Source: Siphonodentalium dalli
Taxonomy: Eukaryota; Mollusca; Scaphopoda; Gadilida; Siphonodentaliidae
Assembly (NCBI GenBank): GCA_032622095.1
Contig: CP136061.1
Location: 117,438,754 to 117,502,753, forward strand
DNA: 64,000 nt
Reading direction: 5' to 3'
Positions within the stretch are counted from its first letter, which is position 1. The number at the start of each line of letters is the position of its first letter. Shown in pieces: positions 24,047 to 36,535 of the stretch. The position numbers and the translations under genes are program-made. The notes below the pieces were generated by a model that did no database searches, was not told the origin of the DNA, and worked only from the letters and a program-made list of their open reading frames with translations.

Positions 24047-27000
24047 ACATGGTCGTTCTGTTGGGTAAAGGGTTAAGTATGTAATACAACGGCATGTAGA
24101 TGACTGCTTTAGATACATATACATGCCCGCTGTTTGTCATTATATTCATATTTACCCCATGGAATCTGAGTAATGTTAAAGATTCGTGCGACCATATGTC
24201 GGATTCATCCCCACCCCCGAGTCCGGCACCTGATTTAAACGAATTTTACATGTAGAATTCCGAATAATATATGTGTGTGTTCATAACAAGAAACATGAAA
24301 GGCCACAACTTCACCAGACGAGTGTTATTGAAATTTCCGATCAAATGACAACACGCCACCGTATATTAACAACTAATATGATCATACACAAACGTAATTT
24401 GCGCCCGCTTGTTATTGTTCATGGGGTTATCATCGGATGACATTTTATTGTGTGATAGCCTGTGTGATAGCCTGTGAAAAGATGTCTGGATTAGTGATCG
24501 ATGCCTTGTGACAAAGACCACATTAGAGGCAATTATTGTGTTCTCCCGATCTTACATAGCAAGACTATCGGTATTACTCCCCATGCATTATTAAACTAAG
24601 GAGATGATGAAGGAGTTACCAGTTATCCTCTTGATAATTGTGGCATTGTCATGAACATACAGTACCATACAGTACCATCTCGATGATATGTATGCGTTTA
24701 CCACTGACTTTTTCTATGTGGGGTGTCCAACTCTAATCTGACTGTTAACAGTGGGTTGGCTAATGGCCAATAACTGAATGACACCGTTAACGCCATTTTG
24801 GTCTGTGATGATTGAATAAAACATGCATGAATTCAAAAACATATTGAAATTGGTTCATATCTGTTTGAGTTATCAAGTCGGACAAACTAAAATCGCGAGA
24901 AATTGACAAAATAACGTTGATAACTCTGACAAAATGAAAATGTAAACAACGTCATTGGATAGTGTATTGAAGTCATTTGTGATGGCAAACCTCCATTCCA
25001 AATTTCATTCAGATCCGATAACCCATGGCTGAGATATCTGCACGAACAGACAAAAAGAAATAATTCCCAGATAACAAAGAATGATAGCTTTAAAGCGGAA
25101 AATGTGCCCCTATTTTGAAAGCAGTCATGAACTACATATGAAGATTGGTGACAATCGGATGAGGGATGTGGCCTGTAGGGTATGTCGAAGAATTTAGTCA
25201 TGTAAAGATTAAAATCCATTTTCACACTAAGTCCCATTACTCATTAATGACCGTAACTCAGGATAAAATCAATGGACGAACCTTACTGTTTGTTAATACT
25301 CTTTCTCGTTGGTTCATTAGCATACCGATGATCATTAAAATCCGATTGATGATGACCAAGATATGGAGCTTCAAAGTTGTTATGGACAGTCTCACATACA
25401 TAGCACATTCCAAAATCACCCACCAAACTTCGTTTGTGTGGGACAATAAACATAAAGTTGAGTATACCTGAAGTTTTACTATCTGGCGGACTCAGACTGA
25501 AGCCCAACCGTGGTGGCTGAATCCCAAATACATGAAAAAATCTAAACCATGAACATGTAGACTGATAATAATGAGGGTATCACCCACGTCCATACCACCT
25601 GAATCCTGAATGATGGGTACCAGTTAAAAAAAATATGGACCACATACTTACTAATTTTACAATAATAGCCCTGTATCATAGTTTTCACGCATTTGCTGAA
25701 GTATCCATACCGGTAACTTCAACACACCAAGAGCACATGGCCAAAACAAAATCATTTCACCATTATTTGAACGGATTGGCAAATTTTGCCCCCTCAATTG
25801 TAAAATTATGGGTTTTGTGTATTTCAACAGAAATTCAGGAAATGATGCAATGTGGAACAAACTGAGAACCTGGAATGAATTGAACTACGATGGGGTGGGT
25901 CACAAGCCTATCTACGCTTTCATGTCAGAAATATTCCATTGAATGGCATTCACTGGGAGTACAATGTACATGTTGCTTATGGATGGATGTGATCCATCAT
26001 ACCACTGCTATTTTTAATCAGGCCCCCTCATTTCATGTATATCTCCCTCCGACTTGATGTCCTGAGAATAAATTATAAACTGTTTTCGAAGTCGCCTAAA
26101 CTTGACTCATGTAAAAGACTAAAAGTGAGAAATATGTAAAACCTGGAACGTAAGACTTTGTGACTTGACAATCAATGACATGAGGTCAGCGATAGGTATA
26201 TACCCGGTATATACTGGCGAAGAAATTAAGGATGCATAATCCGAATTAACGCTACCAGATTACTATAGCTTTGGCTTCGAGGTAAAAAATATTTGATTTG
26301 AGTCGATGAACCCACCCATCAAAGCTAAGAGTGATTAGATATCGTTTTTTGAAATCCATTATTTTCCACCTGTACCTTTTGCCAGCCTAGCAAAAAGTTG
26401 ATGAGCCGACAGTCTCGGATCAAATAGCAGACGAAGATGTATAACTTTAAGTGGCTTTGGATGTTAAATTATTAGAAAATTAGACAACGAAAATACAATT
26501 ACAGGTACATGTCGGCTGTCGTGATATTATTAACTGCCAAAATATTGTTTAGAAAATAATGTGGGTAGTACACTCGAGTAAGACGCTGTTGGTTTTCATA
26601 TCGTGGTTTTGTTGATTGATCAAAATATCATACAGCACTCTTGATGAATCTAACATGCAACATCATTAAATTTGTCGTGGGACAATTTCCGTAATTTCGA
26701 GGGCTGGTTTCGTCCCTCCCTGTCGCATGCACAAATGGCATTGCTGGTCAGGTTATCTCTTACAGTATATACCGGTATATGTATTTTGCTATACATCAAT
26801 TCACCAATGTGCCCCCCCCCCAACCAAATCCACCACTCTTACAATTAGGGCTCTACAGCTCGGCACTTTTCCGCAGATTCGAAATTCGATATCGAATCGG
26901 TATGCCAATGTCGACATCGAATAGCCACCTCAGTCCCGATTGTATTATTATACTGCATCGAGAAATTTCAGTGTACGGTAGGCCAAGTATGTTGACAGAA

Positions 27001-27302
27001 AATAGCATCGCATGTGCAATCCTCCTCATGTTGTATATTTTATATATATATATTTCAATTGAGTTTTATTAACTGAAGTAAAATATTTCTAAGTACATGT
27101 ATGTATATATGCAAAAACATAGTTAATAGTATTACTAATAATGTGTCGAGACTGAAGTATTACATTTATTAAGTATTTTTCGCTACATTGCATCATTTTC
27201 TGCCTGGTTTATAGGCACGTCTTCGGAATTTGCATGTATCTTTTATGTCTCGATTCCATCAATCCGTAATTTCTGATGATTGGTTGGTGAATATATTTAA
27301 AC

Positions 27303-30300
27303 TTAATCCACAGTCGCCATATTTTCTATTGTTCTCCCTTGCACAATATCCAGCCGATTGCCCACTGGTAACAATAGCTGTGGATTATTTAAACAATAAG
27401 TGTGGATTATTTTAACAATAACTGTGGAATATTAAAATATTCCCCAGGTATTGTCATAACAATCGCAAGTCATTGTTTGCTGTGTTCTCCACTTGCTGAC
27501 ACACCGGAATGTAAAATTTGTGTGACCAATCAATCAATCAAATAAGAAACTGAACAGTCTTAGGTGATTATAATGATCATAGGGATACTAAGAAAGTTGG
27601 TGGGTGGAATTTGTTTAATGTAATAACAACAATTTTACATCAATGTTAGACAATTCGGACTAGAAAAATATATATCACCCCTGGTCAAGTGGTCCAGCAA
27701 TATACTGAATTATGATCTAGTTATGTGTTAATTTATTGTACTATTAATATGTGTATTATAAATAAAATTATCCTATCCTATCTGCTATGATGCGGTTGGG
27801 TCCTGCTGAATTGCTCTGATGATGGTAGGGCAAACTGATGCTGTTAACAAATAGTACCGTGAGTTCCACAACGAATTAAAACAATGTACAAGCTAAAATT
27901 GAAGTCTGCTCTTGTGTGAGTTTGGACAATATGCATAGCAAATGCATTGCTCAACGCCACATATGCTAAGTCAGTGTCGTAATTTGGTTGCGAACAAACA
28001 ATATATTTATTAGATTTATTATTTAAGTTACCAGTGTGATTATGGGAATAAGTGGTTTGAAGGTCTAAATTATGCTCGCGTTTGTTATATTCGTATAAGG
28101 CCTCTGTATGCCTAGTTCAAGAGATTGAATTGAGAAAGTTCGGTTCCCCAACTTCTTTGGCATTGAACAATAAAGAGCGTTCCTTGTTACTACATTCCTG
28201 GTGTGGTATGAATAAAGAGCGTTTTTCTCTCACTTGTGTGCGAAATATTTAAAACAGCTGAAAAATATATGTTATATTAACATTTATTTTCAGAGCACAC
28301 AAAGCCGGTATATCACTGGGGCTCTCCTCGCCTTTGTCGATTATGCAGAAGCTTGGAAGCTTCAAGTCAATACAAAACAAAATAATAATAATGATTTTCA
28401 CGAAGAAATGGTCGAAAAATATCCCCACATTCAAGTATGGAGGCTGTAGCCTAGAAATAGTTAAAGAATTCACTTATTTGGGTGGGGGGGGGGGGTAAAT
28501 TATTTTATAATCGTCGATTCCGCCAGAACATAAAGAAAACAGTTACAAACCGGAATGTGAAATTGGTAATTTCGGAATTAGACAATTCGGACTAGAAAAA
28601 ATATATTCCACCCCGGTCAAGTGGTCCTGCTAATCTGCTATGATGCGGTTGGGTCCTACTGAATTTCTCTGATGATGTTAGGGCAAACTGATGCTGATAA
28701 CAAATACTACCATTATATATTTTTTAATTTGTCTTTTTCGCGGTGTTGCGATAATCTGAACATATCCACGAAAAGCCATTATGCGTATCAAACATTCAAA
28801 ACATATTTATTGCGAAATATGTTTAATACTGGTTGTATTAGTTGTTGAAATTCGACTATATTTTCGTACGATGGTGTACGTAAACACACACAAGTTGTGC
28901 TCTGCTTACATAACACAGAGCAATTCGATTGGTTATTCATACACAATGATATAAACGCTCTTTATTATTTCCATATCAGGAAAACAGTAATAAATAACGC
29001 TCTTTATGTTTACCATATCCGGATCTAAACAAAATCCAGAAAACGTAACATGTTTTGCTTTTGTTTACATGCCAAAGGGGAAGAAATCGACAATAACATA
29101 CTGCTTATGTCATATTTCTGATTGCTATAAGAACAAAGTCTGTCTATATTTCACTATTTATGGCGGTTTTTGACGGATGGGAATATTTTAACAGCATACC
29201 CACCGCCAACGCCGCCCGTATCTTTAACGACACATTTCCATTGTATTTGAGACTTGTTCTAATAATGAAAAACTTACGAAGGTGGAGCCTTCTTATAACA
29301 CGGAATCACTCGCACGATATAATTTTCTGGTAAATGCTAAATATTTAAATGTTGATAATCCAAATCAGTTCGTAATGTCGGGTACACCACACTATAACTT
29401 AAGTGGATTAGTTACGTTGATTATATGGATTTTAATAAAATGTTAAGAATTTGATGTCAAAATGCTGAAATTGAAGATCGTATTATACGGGTAACGACTA
29501 CTATATATTTATAGTAAATAAACCTCATTCGATAACTTACGTTGGTCAAGAACTCCTTGTAAATCCAACTTCGAATTCATGGAAATAAATCAGATAAACA
29601 GTACAATACGAAAACGACTCATCGAAAGATTTTTTTATTCCAATATTAACGGAAAACATCAGTTTGATCATCCGCTGGATTGTCATTTACCTCCGGGTGC
29701 TTGTGATGTTTATTTCGCTTATAAAATGAACGCCATGATAACATATAACTATGTAATATCCATTTAGATAACGTCGACACAGAAAGTTTAGAAAATTACT
29801 TCATTCCCTGTTCGAATGCGGAGTTTGGTCACGTCACGTTTTACTGACAAAATTCACTCTTCTCACATTCAATTTACAAATGCGCCCGAGAACGACGTGT
29901 TAATTAATTAGATTAAAGCGTGGGGTAAGCTAATCGGCGACAAAGGCAATATCATGTTTGGGGCTACCTATAACTGATATCCCGATAACCAATCATCATA
30001 ACTGGATTGTCAACGCGGCTCAGTGCACCCCAACTCAATGCGACAATTTTGATTTGTGACAATGCAGCGAGGACGAGCAGTATCAGGCCAAGCAAATTAA
30101 ATGTTTGTTGTAACTGGAAGGTGTCCATGCACATATGCACTGGTGTCAATTAGACTTCCGCCCATGTGTTATCTGAGATATAACATAATGTGAGTCATAA
30201 ATATTGTGTTCATATTGGTTTATAAATGCACAGCTAAGTAGGATATATAGCAGGATTGGCCATATTTCATGGGGCGGGGGGGGGGGGGGGGGGGGGGTGG

Positions 30301-30494
30301 CGATTGACACATTTTTAATGACAATTTTAATTCCAAATAGGTAAAATTAAATTTCGTCTTGTTATTCTTTAAATACTGAGGATTAAGCCAGATATTCCCC
30401 TCGCTGTCGGCCATTCGTCCAAATACCACCTCGGCTTCGCCTCGGTGAATTATTTCTCCGAATGCCCGACAGCTCGGGGAATATCCTATACATA
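27303..30494 (-). repeat. Right arm of 18-kb inverted repeat
   Basis: Reverse-complement counterpart of 12504-15867, about 3.19 kb. It lacks the 180-bp segment near 12662-12850. The poly-G run near 30271-30297 is much longer than the matching poly-C run in the left arm, and another G-run (28483-28495) matches poly-C near 14665. The open frame at 29579-29767 has a near copy at 13400-13591 differing at a few residues, with no known family. The arm ends beside two 5S-derived sequences. Confidence 0.9.
30391..30485. repeat. Terminal hairpin of the right arm
   Basis: Inverted counterpart of 12513-12607: GATATTCCCCTCGCTGTCGG at the left pairs with CCGACAGCTCGGGGAATATC at the right, with a GCCTCGGTG side stem and TTC loop. 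It closes the 18-kb inverted structure. Confidence 0.85.
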
Positions 30495-30560
30495 ACTTAT
30501 AACATCTTCGCCTTGTTCTAATTTAGTTTCGTGCAAAGGAATAATATCGTTCTAATTGTC

Positions 30561-30700
30561 GTGGTGCAAATATAGAAAGCCGATGACTGTTCTGCCCGAG
30601 GGGTCTAGATCTCTTTGACACCGAAGTTAAGCAACATTGAGCTCGGTTAGTCGTGACCAGCTTGTGATTCTGGATGCTGCCAATTTTCGGTGCGACTCCC
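30561..30700 (+). repeat. 5S rRNA-derived sequence, degenerate copy
   Basis: CACCGAAGTTAAGCAAC, GCTCGGTTAGT, GTGACCAGCTTGTGATTCTG and GATGCTGCC follow the order of the 5S rRNA internal promoter and 3' half, but the TTGGATGGG part of box C is deleted. It is preceded by AAATATAGAAAGCCGATGAC and GGTCTAGAT, which also precede the copy at 30897, so the repeated unit is larger than 5S itself. Most likely an old 5S-derived SINE (SINE3-like) or duplicated 5S pseudogene. CT-rich low-complexity sequence follows (30709-30770). Confidence 0.65.
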
Positions 30701-30896
30701 GCGCTTCTCTCTCCCGCGCGCGCTCTCTCTCTCTATCTCTCTATCTCTCTTTCTATCTATCGCTCTCTCGTCCTGTTAAACTGGGGGGGGGCTCGTCTGG
30801 CCCTCGGAGGACTGTGTCATGATACGACTGCTCTGGGGGAGGACGCGGGCGAGATCGGCAAATTTCAAAAAGAACGGGGGAGTAGTGTAACCGCCA

Positions 30897-31070
30897 TGGT
30901 GTAAATATAGAAGGCCGATGACTTATTTTCTCGAGAGGTCTAGATATCTTGGTCACAGCCGTTAGATGCTTTGTCTGATCACCGAAGTTAATAACGTCAA
31001 GCTGGGTTAGTCCTTGGATGGGTGACCGGCTTGGGACTTCGGATGCTGCTAAATTTCGTTGTGACCCCGA
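30897..31070 (+). repeat. 5S rRNA-derived sequence, better preserved copy
   Basis: The core at about 30983-31048 reads GTCTGATCACCGAAGTTAA, GGGTTAGTCCTTGGATGGG, TGACCGGCTTGGGACTTCGG and ATGCTGCT, matching the box A to box C part of animal 5S rRNA at most positions. The 5' third is diverged and the GTAGGC end of real 5S genes is replaced by TAAATTTCGTTGTGACCCCG, shared with the copy at 30561. It is therefore a 5S-derived repeat and not a working 5S gene, though the internal promoter may still be readable. The 31071-34130 region after it holds only a diverged repeat near 31490-31700. Confidence 0.75.
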
Positions 31071-31487
31071 ACTTCACGCTCTCAGTCTCATGCATTCAGT
31101 TACAATCGTCATGCTATTTAAATCATAATATTACTAGTGATTCATATATCTGTCATTAGTTCGGGATGTGAAACATTAAATGATACTTTAATTAACTCGG
31201 AGATGATAGACCTTGTTCACATCATGATTTAAACTTGGATCCTGCCTAAATTTAAAAGTTGAAGTGACATGTATTTGACCATTTTAGCCGTTACTGTACA
31301 ATCTCAACATATGTGTACAGGGGGTTAGCGACATGGGAGATACAATGACGTGACTAGATGTTTTAGATCTTAACATCAAAATGGCCAAATCTTGACATCT
31401 AGTTGCCTCACGCCAGGCAAATTGACACCCCGATTTGTTTTTATTTAATTAAATACAAAAAAATTGAATGGCCATATGGGAACGACA

Positions 31488-31710
31488 ATGGTTCTTCCCG
31501 GTTGGAGAACATTTTGAAATTTCACCATAAAATTGCAAAATCTCAGAATTGATATGTAGACTGGCCGCAAGCTTTCCAATTGCCAACCTGACACACCCTA
31601 AGGTTGAAAAATTTCCAACTGATTGCAGTTTCAGTCCAAAAATTTGGACAAAAAGTTGGAATTTATGCAAAACTCCCGACTAACAAATTGTTGGAAAATC
31701 AAACTACACA
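31488..31710 (-). repeat. Dispersed repeat related to 51060-51330
   Basis: TTTCCAATTGCCAACC, TGACACACC, AAGGTTG, AAAATTTCCAAC and TTGTTGGAAAATCAAACTA reappear in inverse at about 51060-51330 (GTAGTTTGATTTTCCAACAA, TTGGAAATTATCCAACCTTA, GTGTGTCA). A weaker relative is near 21390-21470. No coding potential. Confidence 0.5.
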
Positions 31711-34137
31711 ATAATTCCAACCTATTGTTGGTGTGAAATTACAAGCTAATGTTGTGTCAAGAATTAAAATTCCGATTGCTGAACATTTTGACCGAAGTTG
31801 GTGAGAAACCATAGCCCAATCGCCCACTGTCGCCAGGTCCATGCTTGGCATCCCACGTCAAGGGCGCTGTCTTGCATTCAGTGAAGACAACAAAGCGTCG
31901 ATATTAGATGTTGGCATGGACTCTCGTGACCAAAACACTGCTTGAGCGACATCCCAATCAATCCAAAAGAGATGCAGTCGCATATAGTATATACCAACAG
32001 GGTGACCCGACGTTGGCTAGGTTAAAGTAATATATGTGGAACACTCCGTTTGGGGAAATTAAATGGGGAATAGAGAGTACCCTTCCTCAAGTAGTTATTG
32101 ACCCCCGACACTTTTGGAGGACTATTATGACCATCATGTCCGTTGTCCAGTCGTGTTGTCCAGATCATAACTTCAACATTATTACATGAATCAGAATGCC
32201 TTTAGAGTTGGCACGTAGTTGGCATTTTAAGAACGCACATGTCAAAATCGAAATTGGTCATGGTCCGATTATTTTGTATGGGGTTGAGCACCTTTTTCAA
32301 CTTAAAATTCGCAGTTGTTTGGATTGTCCGCCAATGCCCGGACGATAAATTGAGCAATATTCAACACAATTTCTTGAAATGTACGTAGATCACACATTTG
32401 AAACACATAGTTCAATTTTGATCATGACCTGATTATTTTTCATGGAGTTATCAGCCGGAGTTATCTTCTTTATCAACTTAGAAATATCAATGTTTGGGTT
32501 GTCTGGATGATAACGTGATCGATGCTCAACTTAATTTCCTGATACCTGGTACTTTTTGAATTGTCCGATTGAAAGTCTGATCAATATTCAACAGAATTTC
32601 TTGAAATTTGGTGTTGTTCATATTTGAGAACACACATATTAAATTCGAAAAATGGATGATCACGGTCCGATTTGTTTTGTTGGAGTTGTGACTCTTATTA
32701 GACACATATAATGAATTATTGGGTTGTCTGGATGATACCATAATTTCTCTATAGTTGGTAAATGTTGGTAAAAACACAGGTCAAATTCGAATTTGGTCAC
32801 GGGCCACTGATTTTCACTAATTTGGAAATCATGTTTGTTTTTCTAAATGATCACTTGATCAGACTTCAAAAGAATCTCTTGACAGTTGGTGTATGAACCA
32901 CCATTCAGAAGACACGGGTCATCGTCAAGTTGGAATAAAAATGTCGCCAGAATTTGACTTCAATGTTCTTAAACGAATCCAACTCAGACCAACGCCACCT
33001 CTTGTGATTAGCAACCTTTTAATTATCATAAATTGTATACGCAAATGGTTAAAATAGCATATGCAGTGATAAATATTGGCATAATTATACCATCTGTTTA
33101 TCGTGATTAATTCTTTCCGATTTTAGAAGTTAGTACTTACAATTACGCGCACTTCAGACGTTATGAATGGTACAATCGAACTGGAATTTTCTGTAATTGT
33201 AGATTATTGTTACATTCTTTCCATATTGGACAAAGCCTGAGAAACACTCACCAATTTGATTCCCAGCTATATCATTAAATGTAACGAATCGCTGGATATG
33301 GTTTTTTATTGTAATTTTCGTTTTGTATCCATTTTGGTGCCACCACCCCACCCCTAACTCAGAGGGTACAACATTTCGCAATTTCAAACCCCAGCTTTAG
33401 ATTCATCGTCTCGTGTCGATGTCTAATATAAATTTAAAGGAAATTGCTGAAACAAAGATTTCTACTGCCACTATTGAACCACACCAATTCTAGTGCCCTC
33501 CACATGACCCATCCTGTGCGGAGATACTTTGATTATTTTAAAGTGGCCTGGACAAGAGATCAGAATTCGGCCGCATATGTTTACAAACAATGTTTTCGAC
33601 ATGCAGGGTTTAACAAACTGTAGATAGATAATTTTATTGAAATAATATACCCACATGGGGCAGAGGCCATATACCATAGACATACAGTACACAGATATAT
33701 GCCCAAATTATACAGTATGAATGAGAATTATGATGTCTAATTCCGAGCCAATCATTAGAATTGTTATATTACTCTCTGAAAAAATACCCGCCCATATGAC
33801 AGGCAAATATCAAGTTGCTCTTTTTTCATTTGGAACAGAAACTTCTACATATGGTTCAGAGCACCGAAAGCAGGATTTGTTGTTTGTTTTTCGTCAAAGA
33901 ATGTTTTTCGTGGTGTGTTATAAAATGTTCTTCCGTTTCAATGTTTGTTTGTTTCATTGTTTTGCAAAGCCTTTTCTCATATGGAAGTTTTTGGCTGCTT
34001 TGTCATACATCTCAAACTGTGTATGATCTTTGATACATGTACAGTAATGCTCTCATTAATCGACTGCTTAACCAGCAGTCGATTAATTATGGCATTAATG
34101 TATGTATACTCGCTGCGAACGCACTGATGCTCTAATC

Positions 34138-34510
34138 TCTATATATATATATATATATATCTTTATTTCCTCCATTCACGGAGAGTTATGAATAATATAA
34201 ATTGACAAAAGGAAATTCAAATAATACAAGAACAGTAAACATATATACAGTGGACATAACAACAAAGAATAGTCGCTAAGAGTTCAGCAAACATACACAC
34301 ACACGCATACACCATGTATATATTGATACGAACAGACACACATCGTACATACTCGCACGCCATCATACATGCAATTCCCACACTAATACATGCATGCACA
34401 CATACATATCCATACTCACACACACACCCTCACCCTCACACACCCTCGCACACACCCTCACACACACACACACAGCCGACCACCGCAGGCTATAGCGTAT
34501 AAACCCAAGC
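34138..34510. repeat. (TA)n and CA-rich microsatellites
   Basis: A TA run stands at 34140-34161, and an impure ACACAC / CACACCCTC tract at about 34290-34480. Apparent peptides rich in H/T/P or V/C/Y here are translations of the microsatellite. A small palindrome, TTAATCGACTGCT / AGCAGTCGATTAA, lies just before at about 34056-34087. Confidence 0.9.
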
Positions 34511-35459
34511 ACATATATATACACAGCTTAAATACTGACACACATATATAGGTAGACAGTTGTACTAATTGACTGTATGTATACAGATGCATATATGCAT
34601 ATACAATGTATGGGTCATGAACATGAAATAGTATTTAGACACATGTAGAAGATTGTGTACTATGAAATCAAGGTTATGTTGAGTTTCTTAGCTGTTGTTC
34701 TTATAAATTAACGTCCGCGTTGTCGATTAGACTTGTCTGACTTGTGTGATAAGCATGCCACAGGCAATATGTGCTACAGACCATGAAGTCTGTGAACATG
34801 TCAGCTTCACAAATGATATCGAATTTATAATTGGGAACAAAATATATATATATATAGTCTATAATTGTTGATAGTGTCCAACTAAATTTTGACTTCCAGC
34901 TGTTTCGTAGACTCTTTACGGTGGGCAAACTATTCACGCGGTGTACAAAATCAGCACCGGAATTTGCCTCCAAATCGATACCGTTTGTACGAGGGAAGTG
35001 CCTTTGTGTTTGAGGATTTATTCGAGCTAATGTCCAAATCGTAGCACGATGGAAGTTAACGGAAGGTAGAATAGTTTCCGCTGCTCGACGTCCTGAATGG
35101 CAGTTGAAATAATACATTCACTTCGCCAGGTCCGGTTGTTCCCGTTTTAGTGGCGGCAGTTTTATATCTACGTGGGAAAGATATTCAATAGCCTGACGTT
35201 CGTTCTGCAATTGTACTAATACGGGTAACGCATTCGTGTATTGTGTATAGGCGTTATGGTACAGTGCATATGCGCATCTAAACTTTGATTTGTAATTCTA
35301 ACATTATCATCAGCGGAGATTGCCGGAGAACGTGTAATTTTCTAAACAAACACTCGATTTTTTTTCCAAGTTTGGTAACGACGGAGTTACATGAGTTTGT
35401 GAATTACGCACGCTATCGCATGCGGATAGCTGGTGGCCATTGACGGGACGATATTAGGT

Positions 35460-35771
35460 ATGATGGTTGGGGAAAATTGTTTCACATGGGTGTGGCTTGG
35501 TGCTGTCTTGCTGTGTGTGAATGCGATGGCTGATGTCACGACCAAGTGCAATGTTGGAGATCTAGTAAAAGCTACAATCGCTACTTCACGAAAGTTGCTT
35601 TTGGAAATGCGTGTCAGTAACGTCATTCGATGCGAACGTTCTTGTGGAGACGTTACCGACTGTATAGATTTCCAATACAACATCGACAACAGGACGTGCT
35701 ATCTGTTTGGATATGACAGCGATACCACGTGGGATTCACTAAATCTCGTGACGCTGAAACAGTCGAACCCG
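35460..35771 (+). CDS. First exon of a secreted PAN/Apple-domain protein
   Basis: The start is the ATG pair at 35460, since the only in-frame start upstream is a GTG. The exon encodes 104 residues and ends at CCG|GTGAGT, a strong splice donor, in phase 0. Residues 1-24 are a signal peptide (hydrophobic FTWVWLGAVLLCVNAMA). The mature part has the PAN/Apple pattern: C30, then RCERSCGDVTDCIDFQYN and a final CYLF, i.e. C-x3-C-x5-C with a downstream F-x-Y and Cys. PAN domains mediate protein or carbohydrate contacts in extracellular proteins. The next exon may be the EGF-like one at 57116, whose phase fits. No TATA box or upstream exon is evident. The 138-residue frame on the opposite strand upstream (34701-35117) is unrecognised. 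Confidence 0.75.
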
Positions 35772-35839
35772 GTGAGTACATATTATACATATGGTTGAAA
35801 ACATACAAGTCCGAATCGGCATCTCTATAGCTTTTAATC

Positions 35840-35930
35840 TAAACCTGGTTTTACTCTATAGTTTAAACTAGAGTAAAACTAGGTTATATGGGAGTAAAAC
35901 TAGCTTTTAGTGTAGTTAAACCCAGTTTTT
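35840..35930. repeat. Short inverted repeat in the first intron
   Basis: ACCTGGTTTTACTCTA and TAGAGTAAAACTAGGTT face each other across GTTTAAAC, followed by GAGTAAAACTAG again. It is a small palindromic repeat of unknown kind about 70 bp after the PAN exon. Confidence 0.7.
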
Positions 35931-36365
35931 GTTTGTGGAATTCGATTTCAATTAAACTACGTTTTATAGGCGTGATAAAGTTATGATAATATCACTAATT
36001 GTTTGAGGTGAATTGGCTATACAATCCGAGGAGACGGCTAGCTATATCACATAAAACCCCTATTATGTCATTAGAAAATATATTACATATTTCCTTCTCA
36101 CAGGTGACAAATAGGCCCTTGCTTCCCGCTAACTTGGCATCGCGCCAACAACATGACTTTAAATTGAATCAGGCGGTTTAATACTATTTCGTAAAGCCGC
36201 ACATGACAACATCAGACAATGCAAAATGATTCTTTGTTAATTATTTTCCAACTTCGTTGTACTAACGAAAATAGACACAAAAACAAAGAGGCAAATTGGA
36301 GGACTATATTTTCCGTCGCCAGCCCCAGAGCGGTAGCTGTTCTGGTGCAGCATTAAAGATGCTGT

Positions 36366-36535
36366 GCCAGTGCATTGAATGCACTACATCCTCTTTTATA
36401 TGCGAGTCTCCCATATGGAACCTCGCATATATAAGACAATGCACTGGCTTACAAGTTCAATGTAAATAATGTTAGGCCAATGACTTCTCTTATGTATGCG
36501 AGGCTCCACTCGCATATATAAAAGAATGCATTGGC
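36366..36535. repeat. Pair of hairpins related to the piggyBac MITE core
   Basis: Hairpin 36366-36448 (GCCAGTGCATTG ... CTTTTATATGCGAG / CTCGCATATATAAGACAATG ... CACTGGC) and hairpin 36476-36535 (GCCAATGACTTCTCTTATG / ATATATAAAAGAATGCATTG) match the two internal hairpins of the MITE at 23681-24072. The CCCTTTACCC ends and TTAA flanks are not found here. It is therefore either a decayed relative or a hairpin unit that moves separately. Confidence 0.8.

Larger units (their letters stand above)
23681..24072. mobile_element. piggyBac-type MITE flanked by TTAA
   Basis: The element begins CCCTTTACCCAACA and ends TGTTGGGTAAAGGG, perfect 14-bp terminal inverted repeats starting with CCC, and it is flanked on both sides by TTAA (23677-23680 and 24073-24076). 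CCC-starting ends with a TTAA target duplication are the signature of the piggyBac superfamily. At 392 bp it encodes no transposase, so it is non-autonomous. Two internal hairpins (23830-23898 and 23978-24046) fill much of it. Short open frames on both strands are due to the hairpins. Confidence 0.9.

Noticed and set aside
30561-31070. Functional 5S rRNA genes
   Set aside because: The 5' third is diverged, the 3' end lacks the conserved 5S terminus, and the first copy has lost part of box C.
34701-35117. Minus-strand 138-codon frame upstream of the PAN exon
   Set aside because: No recognisable domain, and it crosses a TA microsatellite near 34845-34856. Kept only as a possibility.
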